Counted from the stretch's first letter, positions 16,896 to 27,117 are shown. The stretch: DNA of 64,000 nucleotides from Flavobacterium ranwuense (GCF_004349315.1 NZ_SMLH01000001.1:930001-994000); one strand, 5' to 3'. Made by a program: numbers and translations. The notes: generated from the letters alone by a model not told the origin.

Positions 16896-19800
16896 ATGTC
16901 ATCAAACAAAAAATACTGGAAAAGTGTTGAAGAACTAGACAAAAATAGTTCTATTGTTGAGGCGCTTAAAAATAACGAATTTGTTGAAGAAATTCCTACT
17001 GATGAATTTTTAGGAAATAATGACGCTTTGTCATCTTCGTCAACATCACGTCGTGATTTTTTAAAGTACGTTGGTTTTAGTACTGCAGCGGCTACGCTTG
17101 CAGCTTGCGAAGGTCCTGTGAACAAGTCAATACCTTATGTACTTCAGCCGGAGCAAATCATTCCTGGAGTAGCGGATTATTATGCAACTTCTGTTTTTGA
17201 TGGATTTGATTTTGCTAATCTTTTGATAAAAACTCGTGAAGGGCGTCCTATTAAAATAGATAATAATACTATTGCGGGAGCTAAGTTTAGTGCTAATGCA
17301 AGAATTCATGCGTCTATTCTGTCTTTATATGACAGTATGCGTTTGAAAGAACCAAAAATTGAAGGTAAAAATTCAACTTGGTCTGCTGTTGATGCTAAAA
17401 TTAAATCAAGTATAGCTGATGCTGCTGCAAAAGGTGGTCAAGTGGTACTTTTGACAAACACATTGGCCAGCCCGTCAACTGAAAAATTGATTGCTGAGTT
17501 TATCGGTAAAAATCCAAATGCTAAACATGTTGTTTATGACGCTGTATCTGAATCTGAAGCATTAGATGCTTTCGAGACGGTATATGGAGAAAGAGCTTTG
17601 GTTGATTATGATTTCTCTAAAGCGTCACTTATAGTTTCTGTTGGAGCTGATTTCCTTAGAGATTGGCAAGGTGGAGGATTTGATTCAGGTTATGCTAAAG
17701 GAAGAATTCCTAAAGCAGGAAAGATGTCTCGTCATTTCCAATTAGAAGCAAACATGACTTTGTCTGGTGCTGCTGCTGATAAGCGTTTACCAATGTCTAC
17801 GGCTAATCAAAAACAAGCATTAGTTCATATATATAATATTGTAACGGGTTCTTCTGTTGCTGTAAGTTTAGAAGATAAATTTAAAGCAGAAGTTACAAAA
17901 GCAGCTCAACAATTGAAAGCTGCTGGTTCAAAAGGAGTATTGGTATCAGGTATTCAAGATAAAAATGCTCAGCTGTTAGTTTTGGCTATCAACCAAGTGT
18001 TGGCAAGTGAAGCTTTCAGTACTTCTGGAGTTAGACAAATCAGAAAGGGATCTAATGCAAAAGTTGCTCAATTAATCAATGATATGAAAGCTGGAAGCGT
18101 TCATACTTTGATGATGAGTGGTGTTAATCCTGTTTATACTCTAGCGGATAGTGCTTCTTTTGTTGAAGGACTTAAAAAAGTAAAAACATCAGTGGCATTT
18201 TCTTTAAAAGAAGATGAAACTGCTTTAGTAAGTACTATTGCAGCTGCTGTTCCTCATTATTTAGAATCATGGAATGATGTAAGTATTACAAAAGGTACTT
18301 ATGGAATTACTCAGCCTGCAATTCGCCCTCTTTTTACTACAAAACAATTTCAAGATGTCTTGTTGTCTTTAAATGGACTTACAGGTACATTCTACGATTA
18401 TATTAAGGCTAATGCATCAACAATAATAGCTGGTTCTTCTTGGAACAAAGTTTTACATGACGGTGTTTATGTTGGAGTTATTCCAGCTGTATCTGCGGGT
18501 TCTGCTGATTATAGTGCCGCTGCAAATGCTTTGGCAAAATCAAAAGCTTCTCAAGGATTGGAACTTGTTTTATATACTAAAACAGGTATGGGAGATGGAC
18601 AACAAGCTAATAACCCTTGGTTGCAAGAGTTTCCGGATCCAATTACAAGAGTATCATGGGATAATTATGTTACTGTTTCGAATGCTGATGCTAAGAAATA
18701 TGAACTTTCTAATGAAATTGTAGCAAATGGTGGTTTGAACGGAAGTTATGCAACTATTACTACTGCTGATGGTGTTAAATTAGAAAATGTTCCGGTAATA
18801 GTTCAGCCAGGTCAAGCTGTTGGAACTATTGGTTTAGCATTAGGGTACGGTCGTAAAGCGGCTTTGAAAGAAGAAATGATGGTGGGTTTAAATGCCTACT
18901 CTTTATATAAAGGTTTTAATAATGTACAGTCTGTAACATTGGCGAAAGCTGGAGGAGAACATGAGTTTGCTTGTGTTCAAGGTCAGAAAACATTAATGGG
19001 GAGAGGCGATATTATAAAAGAAACTTCTTTAGAGATATTTAATACAAAAGATGCTAAAGAGTGGAACGAACAACCAATGGTTTCATTGGATCACAAACTG
19101 GTTGAAGCAACTAAAGTAGATTTATGGGATTCTTTTGATCGTTCAACAGGTCACCATTTTAATCTTTCTATTGACTTGAACGCTTGTACCGGTTGTGGTG
19201 CTTGTGTAATTGCTTGTCATGCTGAAAACAACGTTCCTGTTGTTGGAAAATCAGAAGTTAGAAGAAGTCGTGATATGCACTGGTTGCGTATTGACAGATA
19301 TTATTCTTCTGAAAGTACTTTTGAAGGAGATAACGAAAGAAAAGAAAATATCGCAGGTTTATCAAGTTCATTGTCTACATTTAATGAAATGGAAAAAGCG
19401 GGTGATAACCCACAAGTATCTTTTCAACCTGTAATGTGTCAACATTGTAATCATGCACCTTGTGAAACAGTTTGTCCAGTTGCTGCAACTTCACACTCTC
19501 GTCAAGGTCAAAACCATATGGCTTATAACAGATGTGTTGGAACGCGTTATTGCGCTAACAACTGTCCGTATAAAGTGCGTCGTTTTAACTGGTTCTTGTA
19601 TAACAAAAACAGTGAATTTGATTATCATATGAATGACGATTTAGGGCGTATGGTATTGAACCCAGATGTTAATGTTCGTTCTCGTGGAGTTATGGAGAAA
19701 TGTTCGATGTGTATTCAAATGACACAAGCGACAATTTTGAAAGCAAAAAGAGAAGGAAGAGCAATCGTTGATGGTGAATTCCAAACTGCATGTTCAAATG

Positions 19801-19952
19801 CCTGTTCTACTGGAGCAATGATTTTTGGAGATGTAAATGATAAAGAAGCCGAAGTGACTAAATTAGCTGCTGACGAAAGAATGTATCATTTATTGGAGCA
19901 TGTTGGAACAAAACCAAATGTAATCTATCACGTTAAAGTTAGAAATACCTAG
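16896..19952 (+). CDS. actB: Alternative Complex III subunit ActB (molybdopterin-oxidoreductase-like plus FeS domain)
   Basis: 1018 residues. A Tat motif SRRDFLK at 51-57 lies in a signal that ends LAAC (68-71), so it may also be a lipoprotein. Residues ~80-740 are the molybdopterin-oxidoreductase-like half, which in ActB proteins lacks the cofactor. The ferredoxin-like half holds four Cys clusters: CTGCGACVIAC (from 764), CQHCNHAPCETVCP (from 848), CVGTRYCANNCP (from 880) and CSMCIQ further on, for three [4Fe-4S] and one [3Fe-4S] cluster by family precedent. It carries electrons from quinol oxidation at the membrane subunits to the ActA haems. Faces the periplasm. Length and domain order are normal for the family. 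Confidence 0.95.
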   Translation: MSSNKKYWKSVEELDKNSSIVEALKNNEFVEEIPTDEFLGNNDALSSSSTSRRDFLKYVGFSTAAATLAACEGPVNKSIPYVLQPEQIIPGVADYYATSVFDGFDFANLLIKTREGRPIKIDNNTIAGAKFSANARIHASILSLYDSMRLKEPKIEGKNSTWSAVDAKIKSSIADAAAKGGQVVLLTNTLASPSTEKLIAEFIGKNPNAKHVVYDAVSESEALDAFETVYGERALVDYDFSKASLIVSVGADFLRDWQGGGFDSGYAKGRIPKAGKMSRHFQLEANMTLSGAAADKRLPMSTANQKQALVHIYNIVTGSSVAVSLEDKFKAEVTKAAQQLKAAGSKGVLVSGIQDKNAQLLVLAINQVLASEAFSTSGVRQIRKGSNAKVAQLINDMKAGSVHTLMMSGVNPVYTLADSASFVEGLKKVKTSVAFSLKEDETALVSTIAAAVPHYLESWNDVSITKGTYGITQPAIRPLFTTKQFQDVLLSLNGLTGTFYDYIKANASTIIAGSSWNKVLHDGVYVGVIPAVSAGSADYSAAANALAKSKASQGLELVLYTKTGMGDGQQANNPWLQEFPDPITRVSWDNYVTVSNADAKKYELSNEIVANGGLNGSYATITTADGVKLENVPVIVQPGQAVGTIGLALGYGRKAALKEEMMVGLNAYSLYKGFNNVQSVTLAKAGGEHEFACVQGQKTLMGRGDIIKETSLEIFNTKDAKEWNEQPMVSLDHKLVEATKVDLWDSFDRSTGHHFNLSIDLNACTGCGACVIACHAENNVPVVGKSEVRRSRDMHWLRIDRYYSSESTFEGDNERKENIAGLSSSLSTFNEMEKAGDNPQVSFQPVMCQHCNHAPCETVCPVAATSHSRQGQNHMAYNRCVGTRYCANNCPYKVRRFNWFLYNKNSEFDYHMNDDLGRMVLNPDVNVRSRGVMEKCSMCIQMTQATILKAKREGRAIVDGEFQTACSNACSTGAMIFGDVNDKEAEVTKLAADERMYHLLEHVGTKPNVIYHVKVRNT

Positions 19953-19990
19953 TACAAAAAATAATTAATTAAGAATCAATATAAAGGATT

Positions 19991-21394
19991 ATGTCGTCTC
20001 ACTACGAAGCAACCATTAGAAAACCCTTAGTTATAGGTGATAAATCTTATCACGATGTAACTGTAGATGTAGCTGCGCCTGTTGAAGGTAAAGCAAACAA
20101 ACATTGGTGGATTGTATTTTCAATCGCATTAATAGCCTTCCTTTGGGGATTGTGCTGTATAATTTACACCGTATCTACAGGTATTGGAACATGGGGATTA
20201 AATAAAACTGTAGGATGGGCTTGGGATATCACGAACTTTGTTTGGTGGGTTGGTATTGGTCACGCAGGAACACTTATTTCGGCGGTATTATTACTTTTCC
20301 GTCAACGTTGGAGAATGGCAATTAACCGTTCTGCAGAAGCAATGACAATTTTCTCGGTTATTCAAGCAGGTTTATTTCCGATCATTCACATGGGACGTCC
20401 ATGGTTAGCCTATTGGGTTTTACCAATTCCGAATCAATTTGGTTCTCTTTGGGTAAACTTTAACTCGCCATTACTTTGGGACGTATTTGCGATTTCAACG
20501 TATCTTTCAGTTTCATTAGTATTCTGGTGGACTGGTTTATTACCTGATTTTGCGATGTTACGTGATAGAGCTATTACTCCTTTTAATAAAAGAGTGTATT
20601 CTATATTAAGTTTTGGATGGAGCGGTAGAGCAAAAGACTGGCAACGTTTTGAAGAAGTATCTTTGGTACTTGCAGGTTTAGCTACTCCACTTGTACTTTC
20701 GGTACATACTATTGTATCGATGGACTTTGCTACATCCGTTATACCAGGATGGCACACTACAATTTTCCCTCCGTACTTTGTTGCTGGAGCGGTTTTCTCA
20801 GGATTTGCAATGGTAAATACGTTGCTTATCATTATGAGAAAAGTATCTAATCTAGAAGCTTACATAACAGTTCAGCACATTGAGTTGATGAATATCGTTA
20901 TCATGATTACAGGTTCTATAGTGGGGGTTGCCTATATAACTGAATTATTTGTTGCATGGTATTCTGGTGTAGAGTACGAACAATATGCATTCTTAAACAG
21001 AGCTACCGGACCTTACTGGTGGGCATATTGGTCAATGATGACTTGTAATGTTTTTTCTCCACAATTCATGTGGTTCAAAAAATTAAGAACAAGTATCATG
21101 TTCTCGTTTATAATTTCGATAGTTGTAAATATTGGAATGTGGTTTGAGAGATTTGTAATTATAGTAACTTCGCTACATAGAGATTATTTACCATCTTCTT
21201 GGACAATGTTTTCACCTACATTTGTTGATATTGGAATTTTCATTGGAACAATAGGTTTCTTCTTTGTATTGTTCTTATTGTATTCAAGAACATTCCCTGT
21301 AATTGCACAAGCAGAGGTAAAAACAATTTTGAAAGGAACTGGAGATAATTACAAAAGAGAAAGAGAAGCAAATAAAGATTCACATCATGAGTAA
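19991..21394 (+). CDS. actC: Alternative Complex III subunit ActC (NrfD/PsrC-type membrane subunit)
   Basis: 467 residues, about ten transmembrane helices, with the NrfD-family quinol-site pattern (WWVGIGHAGTLISAVLLLFR, then MGRPWLAYWVLPIPN). ActC forms the main menaquinol-oxidising membrane subunit under ActB. The 3' end overlaps actD by 8 bp, indicating translational coupling. The soluble N-terminus (about 1-35) is charged and cytoplasmic. Nothing unusual relative to the family. Confidence 0.95.
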   Translation: MSSHYEATIRKPLVIGDKSYHDVTVDVAAPVEGKANKHWWIVFSIALIAFLWGLCCIIYTVSTGIGTWGLNKTVGWAWDITNFVWWVGIGHAGTLISAVLLLFRQRWRMAINRSAEAMTIFSVIQAGLFPIIHMGRPWLAYWVLPIPNQFGSLWVNFNSPLLWDVFAISTYLSVSLVFWWTGLLPDFAMLRDRAITPFNKRVYSILSFGWSGRAKDWQRFEEVSLVLAGLATPLVLSVHTIVSMDFATSVIPGWHTTIFPPYFVAGAVFSGFAMVNTLLIIMRKVSNLEAYITVQHIELMNIVIMITGSIVGVAYITELFVAWYSGVEYEQYAFLNRATGPYWWAYWSMMTCNVFSPQFMWFKKLRTSIMFSFIISIVVNIGMWFERFVIIVTSLHRDYLPSSWTMFSPTFVDIGIFIGTIGFFFVLFLLYSRTFPVIAQAEVKTILKGTGDNYKREREANKDSHHE

Positions 21395-21911
21395 TAAAGT
21401 AATATACGCCATTTATAATGACGATGATATATTGATGGATGCGGTTAAAAAAACCAGAGCAGCTCATCATCATATTGAAGAAGTTTTTACTCCATTCCCG
21501 GTTCACGGTTTGGATAAAGCTATGGGAATTGCACCTACAAGATTAGCTATTTGTGCTTTTCTTTATGGTTGTGTTGGAATCTCGGTAGCAACAGCTATGA
21601 TGAATTATATTATGATTCAAGATTGGCCACAAGATATTGGTGGAAAGCCAAGTTTTAGTTATATTGAAAACATGCCGGCTTTTGTTCCAATTATGTTTGA
21701 ACTTACTGTATTTTTTGCAGCTCACTTAATGGTTATTACTTTTTATATGAGAAGTAAATTATGGCCTTTCAAAGAAGCAGAAAATCCAGATGTAAGAACT
21801 ACAGATGACCATTTTTTAATGGAAGTTGCTGTAAATGATAATGAAGAAGAATTAATTTCTTTTTTCCAAAGCACGGGAGCTGTAGAAGTTAAAGTAATAG
21901 AAAAGCATTAA
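21387..21911 (+). CDS. actD: Alternative Complex III subunit ActD (DUF3341)
   Basis: 174 residues. A soluble N-terminal domain beginning VIYAIYNDDDILMDAVKKTR and containing IEEVFTPFPVHGLDKAMG, the DUF3341 signature, then two hydrophobic helices (about 52-75 and 95-118) and an acidic soluble tail. ActD is a membrane subunit of the complex that contacts ActC. Start ATG 21387 overlaps the actC stop by 8 bp; 8 bp separate it from actE. Confidence 0.93.
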   Translation: MSNKVIYAIYNDDDILMDAVKKTRAAHHHIEEVFTPFPVHGLDKAMGIAPTRLAICAFLYGCVGISVATAMMNYIMIQDWPQDIGGKPSFSYIENMPAFVPIMFELTVFFAAHLMVITFYMRSKLWPFKEAENPDVRTTDDHFLMEVAVNDNEEELISFFQSTGAVEVKVIEKH

Positions 21912-21919
21912 TTATAGAT

Positions 21920-22465
21920 ATGAAAAGCGTATATAAAATAACACTTTTATTTGGCATAACTATTTTAGTTTCATCTTGCCATAATAATGCGGAACCAAAC
22001 TATCAGTATTTTCCAAATATGTATGAGTCAGTAGGGTATGAAACTTATTCTGAATCAAATGCATTTAAAGACGGTAAAGAAGGTCAACTTCCAGCTGAAG
22101 GAACTATTAACAGAGGATTTGAGCCTTTTGAATATGAAAATTCTACCGCTGGGTATGAGTTAGCAAAAGCAAATCTTAAATCTCCTTTGGATTCTTTAAG
22201 CAGAGACTCTGATAAAGGAAAAGAACTTTTTGAAATCTATTGTACCAGTTGCCATGGTGCTTCTGGAAACGGTAAAGGAAAGCTTGTGGAAAGAGAAAAA
22301 TTTCTAGGTGTACCAAGTTATGCAGATAGAGTTATCACTGAAGGAAGTATTTTTCATGTTATAACTTATGGTTTAAATTCAATGGGTTCACATGCTAACC
22401 AATTGAGTGCCCATGAACGTTGGTTAGTTACTGACTATGTTCTAAAACTAAAAAGCGAATTATAA
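21920..22465 (+). CDS. actE: Alternative Complex III subunit ActE (monohaem cytochrome c lipoprotein)
   Basis: 181 residues. A lipoprotein signal peptide ends ILVSSC-HNN with the lipidated Cys near residue 20, followed by a linker with the conserved YFPNMYESVGYETYS and NRGFEPFEYENS runs seen in ActE proteins. The C-terminal cytochrome c domain (about 95-181) has one CTSCHG haem site and the Met ligand in LNSMGSHANQL. It supplies the sixth canonical haem of the complex. The stop is followed closely by actF. Confidence 0.93.
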   Translation: MKSVYKITLLFGITILVSSCHNNAEPNYQYFPNMYESVGYETYSESNAFKDGKEGQLPAEGTINRGFEPFEYENSTAGYELAKANLKSPLDSLSRDSDKGKELFEIYCTSCHGASGNGKGKLVEREKFLGVPSYADRVITEGSIFHVITYGLNSMGSHANQLSAHERWLVTDYVLKLKSEL

Positions 22466-22492
22466 TTGTTGAACAAACTGATCGTAATAGAT

Positions 22493-23968
22493 ATGTATAC
22501 ATTTTCAAGTAAATTAAAAACTTTTTCTTTCATCTTAATGGCTGTAGGTCTTTTAGGAATTGGATATGGTTTTTTAACTGCACCTAAAGATATTCAAGAA
22601 GTTGAAAAGCTTCTTGCGGCCGAAAGTCATGGTGGTCATGGTGAAGCTAAACATGAAGCGACAGCTGCTGCTGAACCTTCGCATGAAGCTGTTGCTGCCC
22701 ATAGCGAAGCTACAGAAGAGAAAAAAACAGAAGAATCTCATGAAGCTGTAGCTCCAACGGATGACACTACTAAAGTTGCTGATGCAACGCATGCTGAACC
22801 AGTTCACGCTGAAGCAGCTGTTAAAAAAGAGGGTCATGATGTTAGTGAAGAAGCGGAACATAAGGAGCATTTGAATCATGTTTTGCACCAACTACAAAAC
22901 AAACCTTGGTCTGCTTTATACGTTGCTTGTATTTTCTTTATGCTTGTTTCTCTTGGGGTTTTAGTATTTTATGCAATTCAACAAGTAGCTCAGGCTGGAT
23001 GGTCTCCAGTATTATTTAGAGTTATGCAAGGTATAACATCTTATTTACCTGTTGGTTCTGTTATCTTTTTTGTTATTCTAATATTGTGTGGTTTGCATTT
23101 TAATCACATTTTTATATGGTTAGATCCTGAAGTTGTTGCAAATGATAAACTGATAGCTAATAAAACTGGTTATTTAAATTTTCCTTTTTGGATTATTAGA
23201 GCCGCTATATTTTTGACTGGTTGGAGTTTATATCAGTATTTTTCAAGAAAAAACTGTTTAGCGCAAGACGAAGCAAATGATGACTCATTTTACAAGAAAA
23301 ACTTCAATATTTCAGCAATGTTTTTAGTTTTTTTCATCGTGTCTGAGTCTATAATGTCTTGGGATTGGATAATGTCTATTGATCCTCACTGGTTTAGTAC
23401 ATTGTTTGGTTGGTACGTATTTTCTAGCTTCTTTGTTAGTGGAGTTACTACAATTGCTTTAATTAGTTTGTACCTAAAATCTAGAGGATATTTAGAACAT
23501 GTAAATACAAGTCATATACACGATTTAGCAAAATTCATGTTCGGATTAAGTGTTTTCTGGACGTATTTATGGTTCTCACAATTCATGTTGATATGGTATG
23601 CAAATATTCCTGAAGAGGTAACGTATTTTATTACTAGAATTGAATTGTATAATCTTCCATTCTTTGGTGCTGTTGTAATGAATTTTTTATTCCCTTTATT
23701 AATATTAATTAATACAGATTTCAAAAGAATTACATGGGTACTAGTTATGGCAGGAATTGTGATACTAGCAGGTCATTATATTGATTTCTTTAATATGATT
23801 ATGCCGGGAACTGTAGGAGACAGATGGTTTATTGGTGTACCAGAAATAGCATCGGTTCTTTTCTTCTTAGGGTTATTTATTTATGTTGTTTTTACAGCGT
23901 TAACTAAAGCTCCTTTGTTAGCAAAAAGAAATCCTTTCATAGGAGAAAGTAAACATTTTCATTATTAA
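22493..23968 (+). CDS. actF: Alternative Complex III subunit ActF (with a long His/Glu/Ala-rich insertion)
   Basis: 491 residues from ATG 22493 (MYTFSSKLKTFSFILMAVGL); the frame reaches back to a TTG at 22466, but that would put nine polar residues before the first helix. About ten transmembrane helices of the NrfD-like ActF fold, with LCGLHFNHIFIWLDP and SWDWIMSIDPHWFSTLFGWY. Between helix 1 and helix 2 (about 30-135) is an insertion rich in His, Glu and Ala with more than a dozen histidines; in most relatives this loop is shorter. The insertion would be soluble and could bind metal ions, but this is inferred from composition only. Confidence 0.92.
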   Translation: MYTFSSKLKTFSFILMAVGLLGIGYGFLTAPKDIQEVEKLLAAESHGGHGEAKHEATAAAEPSHEAVAAHSEATEEKKTEESHEAVAPTDDTTKVADATHAEPVHAEAAVKKEGHDVSEEAEHKEHLNHVLHQLQNKPWSALYVACIFFMLVSLGVLVFYAIQQVAQAGWSPVLFRVMQGITSYLPVGSVIFFVILILCGLHFNHIFIWLDPEVVANDKLIANKTGYLNFPFWIIRAAIFLTGWSLYQYFSRKNCLAQDEANDDSFYKKNFNISAMFLVFFIVSESIMSWDWIMSIDPHWFSTLFGWYVFSSFFVSGVTTIALISLYLKSRGYLEHVNTSHIHDLAKFMFGLSVFWTYLWFSQFMLIWYANIPEEVTYFITRIELYNLPFFGAVVMNFLFPLLILINTDFKRITWVLVMAGIVILAGHYIDFFNMIMPGTVGDRWFIGVPEIASVLFFLGLFIYVVFTALTKAPLLAKRNPFIGESKHFHY

Positions 23969-23987
23969 TATTTAAAGAAAAAAACAG

Positions 23988-25145
23988 ATGACAAGTTTGT
24001 TGGTAATTATAGTTTTAGTTTTATTAGCTGTTGCTTTATGGCAATTGACTAAAATATTCGACCTGACGCAAGTTGGATCTAATTCAGATAGTTCAGAAAT
24101 AGCTACAGATAACGACAATAACGTTCAAGGTTATTTGATGTTTGGGTTTTTAGCTTTCATTTATATTTTTTCAATTTACGGATTGTTTAAATGGGGACCT
24201 CTTGTTCTTCATACACCAGCTTCAGCACATGGTGGTGAAGTAGATAATTTGATGAATATTACATGGGTTCTTATCTTTATAGTTCAGGCTATAACTCAAG
24301 TTTTGTTGCATTATTTTGCTTTCAAGTACAGAGGTAAAAAAGATCAAAAAGCACTTTATTTTGCAGATAATAATAAGTTAGAAGCTATTTGGAGTGTTAT
24401 TCCGGCTGTAGTTTTGGCAGGATTGATTCTTTATGGTCTTTTTGCTTGGACAAATATTATGTTTGTTGATGAAGATGAGGATACAATAGTTATTGAATTG
24501 TATGCACAACAGTTTAACTGGAAAGCTAGATATTCAGGTAATGATAATGTATTAGGTAAAGCTAATGTTAGATTTATTGAAGGAGTAAACGCTGTAGGTG
24601 TTGATTTAGCTGATCCATATGCACAAGATGATATTGTTGTAACGGAACTGCATATTCCTAAAGGTAAAAAAATTCTTTTCAAAATGCGTTCTCAAGATGT
24701 TTTGCATTCAGCGTATATGCCTCACTTTAGAGCACAAATGAACTGTGTTCCCGGTATGGTTACACAATTTGCTTTTGAACCGATATACACTACAGCAGAA
24801 TATAGAGAATTGCCATTTATGGTAGAAAAAGTGGCTAATATAAATGCTTTAAGATCTAAGAAAAGTATTGAATTAGTAGCTAAGGGCGAAACTGCTTTAG
24901 ATCCTTACACGTTTGATTACTTATTACTTTGTAATAAAATTTGTGGAGCATCTCATTATAACATGCAAATGAAAATTATTGTAGATACACCTGAAGACTA
25001 TAAAGCATGGTTGAAAGATAAAGCTACAATTGTTAGTGAAGTAAAAGCTGCTATGGCTGAACCTGCTGCTACTGATGGAACATCTGGTACAGATTCTACA
25101 AAAGCAAAAGATACTGCAGCAGTTGCCGTAACGGCCATGAAATAA
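23988..25145 (+). CDS. coxB: Cytochrome c oxidase subunit II (CuA)
   Basis: 385 residues. Four hydrophobic stretches (about 2-23, 48-72, 92-117, 132-153), then a periplasmic cupredoxin domain. The CuA site is complete: the first His in DVLHSAYMPHF, then C315, C319, H323 and M326 in CNKICGASHYNM. There is no CxxCH, so no fused cytochrome c domain; electrons presumably arrive from the ActA or ActE haems. The C-terminus ends in a low-complexity Ala/Thr/Lys tail (about 350-385). The two extra N-terminal helices compared with the usual two-helix subunit II are typical of the Flavobacterium form. Located 19 bp after actF in the same operon. Confidence 0.95.
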   Translation: MTSLLVIIVLVLLAVALWQLTKIFDLTQVGSNSDSSEIATDNDNNVQGYLMFGFLAFIYIFSIYGLFKWGPLVLHTPASAHGGEVDNLMNITWVLIFIVQAITQVLLHYFAFKYRGKKDQKALYFADNNKLEAIWSVIPAVVLAGLILYGLFAWTNIMFVDEDEDTIVIELYAQQFNWKARYSGNDNVLGKANVRFIEGVNAVGVDLADPYAQDDIVVTELHIPKGKKILFKMRSQDVLHSAYMPHFRAQMNCVPGMVTQFAFEPIYTTAEYRELPFMVEKVANINALRSKKSIELVAKGETALDPYTFDYLLLCNKICGASHYNMQMKIIVDTPEDYKAWLKDKATIVSEVKAAMAEPAATDGTSGTDSTKAKDTAAVAVTAMK

Positions 25146-25174
25146 TTAATAAGAAAAATTTAAAGTAAACATAT

Positions 25175-26971
25175 ATGTCAGCAGAAGGTCACGATCACGC
25201 AATAGATCACGAACACGAACATCACCATAAAGACACTTTTATTACTAAATATATTTTTAGTATTGATCATAAAATGATTGCCAAACAATACCTAATTACG
25301 GGTATTATCATGGGAATTATTGGAGTAGGAATGTCTATGCTATTTAGAATGCAATTAGCATGGCCAGAAGAATCATTTAAAATTTTTAATATTTTACTTG
25401 GTGATAAATTTGCTCCTAACGGAGTAATGACAAATGATATTTATTTGGCTTTAGTTACCATACATGGAACTATAATGGTATTCTTTGTATTAACGGCCGC
25501 TTTAAGTGGAACTTTTAGTAACTTGTTAATACCACTTCAGATTGGTGCACGAGATATGGCATCTGGTTTTATGAATATGATATCATACTGGTTGTTTTTC
25601 TTGTCTAGTATAATCATGGTTAGTTCTCTTTTTGTTGAAGCCGGACCTGCATCTGCAGGATGGACTATTTATCCACCCTTGAGTGCATTGCCACAAGCTA
25701 TCCCTGGTTCAGGTTTAGGGATGACATTATGGTTAGTTTCAATGGCTATCTTTATTGCATCTTCTTTAATGGGTTCTTTAAATTATGTTGTAACAGTAAT
25801 TAATTTAAGAACTAAAGGGATGACTATGACTAGATTGCCTCTTACAATTTGGGCATTCTTTGTAACGGCAATTATTGGTATCGTTTCTTTTCCGGTTCTT
25901 TTATCTGCAGCATTATTGTTGATTTTTGATAGAAGTTTTGGAACTTCATTCTTCTTGTCTGATATTTATATAGCTGGAGAAGTTTTACATTATCAAGGAG
26001 GTTCACCAGTATTATTCGAACACTTATTTTGGTTCTTAGGACACCCTGAGGTTTATATCGTTTTATTACCTGCTTTGGGTATTACTTCGGAAGTTATTGC
26101 AACAAATTCACGTAAACCAATTTTTGGTTACAGAGCGATGATTATGTCAATTTTAGCAATTGCTTTTTTATCAACAATTGTTTGGGGTCATCACATGTTT
26201 ATCTCAGGTATGAATCCATTTTTGGGATCTGTATTTACCTTTACAACATTATTGATTGCTATCCCTTCAGCTGTAAAAGCGTTTAATTACATCACAACAC
26301 TTTGGAAAGGAAATTTACAGTTGAATCCGGCTATGTTGTTTTCAATTGGTTTAGTTTCTACATTTATTACAGGTGGTTTGACAGGAATTATTCTTGGAGA
26401 CAGTACACTTGATATTAATGTTCATGATACTTATTTTGTTGTAGCTCACTTTCACTTAGTAATGGGTATTTCTGCTCTTTACGGAATGTTTGCTGGTATT
26501 TACCACTGGTTTCCAAGAATGTTCGGAAGAATGTTAAATAAAAACCTTGGTTATGTACACTTTTGGGTAACTGCAATCTGTGCTTATGGAGTTTTCTTCC
26601 CAATGCACTTTATCGGATTAGCTGGTTTACCAAGACGTTACTATACAAACACAAACTTTCCATTATTTGATGATTTACAAAACGTAAACGTTTTGATTAC
26701 AACATTTGCATTAATTGGTGGAGTTTTTCAATTGGTTTTCTTATATAACTTTTTTAGTAGTATTTTCTACGGTAAAAAATCTGTAATGAATCCATGGAAA
26801 TCGAATACACTAGAATGGACAGCACCGGTTGAACACATGCACGGTAACTGGCCAGGTGAAATTCCTCATGTATATCGTTGGCCTTATGACTACAGTAATC
26901 CTGCACACGATGTGGATTTTGTACCTCAAAACGTTCCAATGAAAGAAGGTGAAGAAGTTTTACACCACTAA
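25175..26971 (+). CDS. coxA: Cytochrome c oxidase subunit I (haem-copper oxidase, A type)
   Basis: 598 residues with twelve or more helices. The CuB and cross-linked Tyr site is in HPEVY (290-294), further CuB ligands are HH (339-340) in WGHHMFISGM, and the haem ligands are in VVAHFHLVMG (H425, H427). The low-spin haem His is in LVTIHGTIMVFFVL. The HPEVY Tyr and K-channel region place it among A-family oxidases. The extreme N-terminus is His-rich (EGHDHAIDHEHEHHHKD). It reduces O2 to water and pumps protons. Last gene of the operon, followed by a terminator. No subunit III gene follows in the window. Confidence 0.97.
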   Translation: MSAEGHDHAIDHEHEHHHKDTFITKYIFSIDHKMIAKQYLITGIIMGIIGVGMSMLFRMQLAWPEESFKIFNILLGDKFAPNGVMTNDIYLALVTIHGTIMVFFVLTAALSGTFSNLLIPLQIGARDMASGFMNMISYWLFFLSSIIMVSSLFVEAGPASAGWTIYPPLSALPQAIPGSGLGMTLWLVSMAIFIASSLMGSLNYVVTVINLRTKGMTMTRLPLTIWAFFVTAIIGIVSFPVLLSAALLLIFDRSFGTSFFLSDIYIAGEVLHYQGGSPVLFEHLFWFLGHPEVYIVLLPALGITSEVIATNSRKPIFGYRAMIMSILAIAFLSTIVWGHHMFISGMNPFLGSVFTFTTLLIAIPSAVKAFNYITTLWKGNLQLNPAMLFSIGLVSTFITGGLTGIILGDSTLDINVHDTYFVVAHFHLVMGISALYGMFAGIYHWFPRMFGRMLNKNLGYVHFWVTAICAYGVFFPMHFIGLAGLPRRYYTNTNFPLFDDLQNVNVLITTFALIGGVFQLVFLYNFFSSIFYGKKSVMNPWKSNTLEWTAPVEHMHGNWPGEIPHVYRWPYDYSNPAHDVDFVPQNVPMKEGEEVLHH

Positions 26972-26981
26972 AAATATAAAG

Positions 26982-27011
26982 AAAAGCCTCGCGAAAGTAG
27001 AGGCTTTTTTT
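26982..27011 (+). terminator. Terminator of the act-cox operon
   Basis: AAAAGCCTC (26982-26990), a 9-base loop, GAGGC (27000-27004) and seven T, 10 bases after the coxA stop. Confidence 0.9.
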
Positions 27012-27117
27012 ATGGCTTTTTGGTAGTACTCAGTCTTCGTAGTATTCTTTTGCTAAGTAATTTTTTTAATTTTTATGGCATTTAAAATTTATAATTTATA
27101 ATTCAAAATTGCTTTGC

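Noticed and set aside
22574..22891. 105-codon antisense frame in actF
   Set aside because: It lies opposite the His/Glu/Ala-rich insertion and is a shadow of that repetitive composition.
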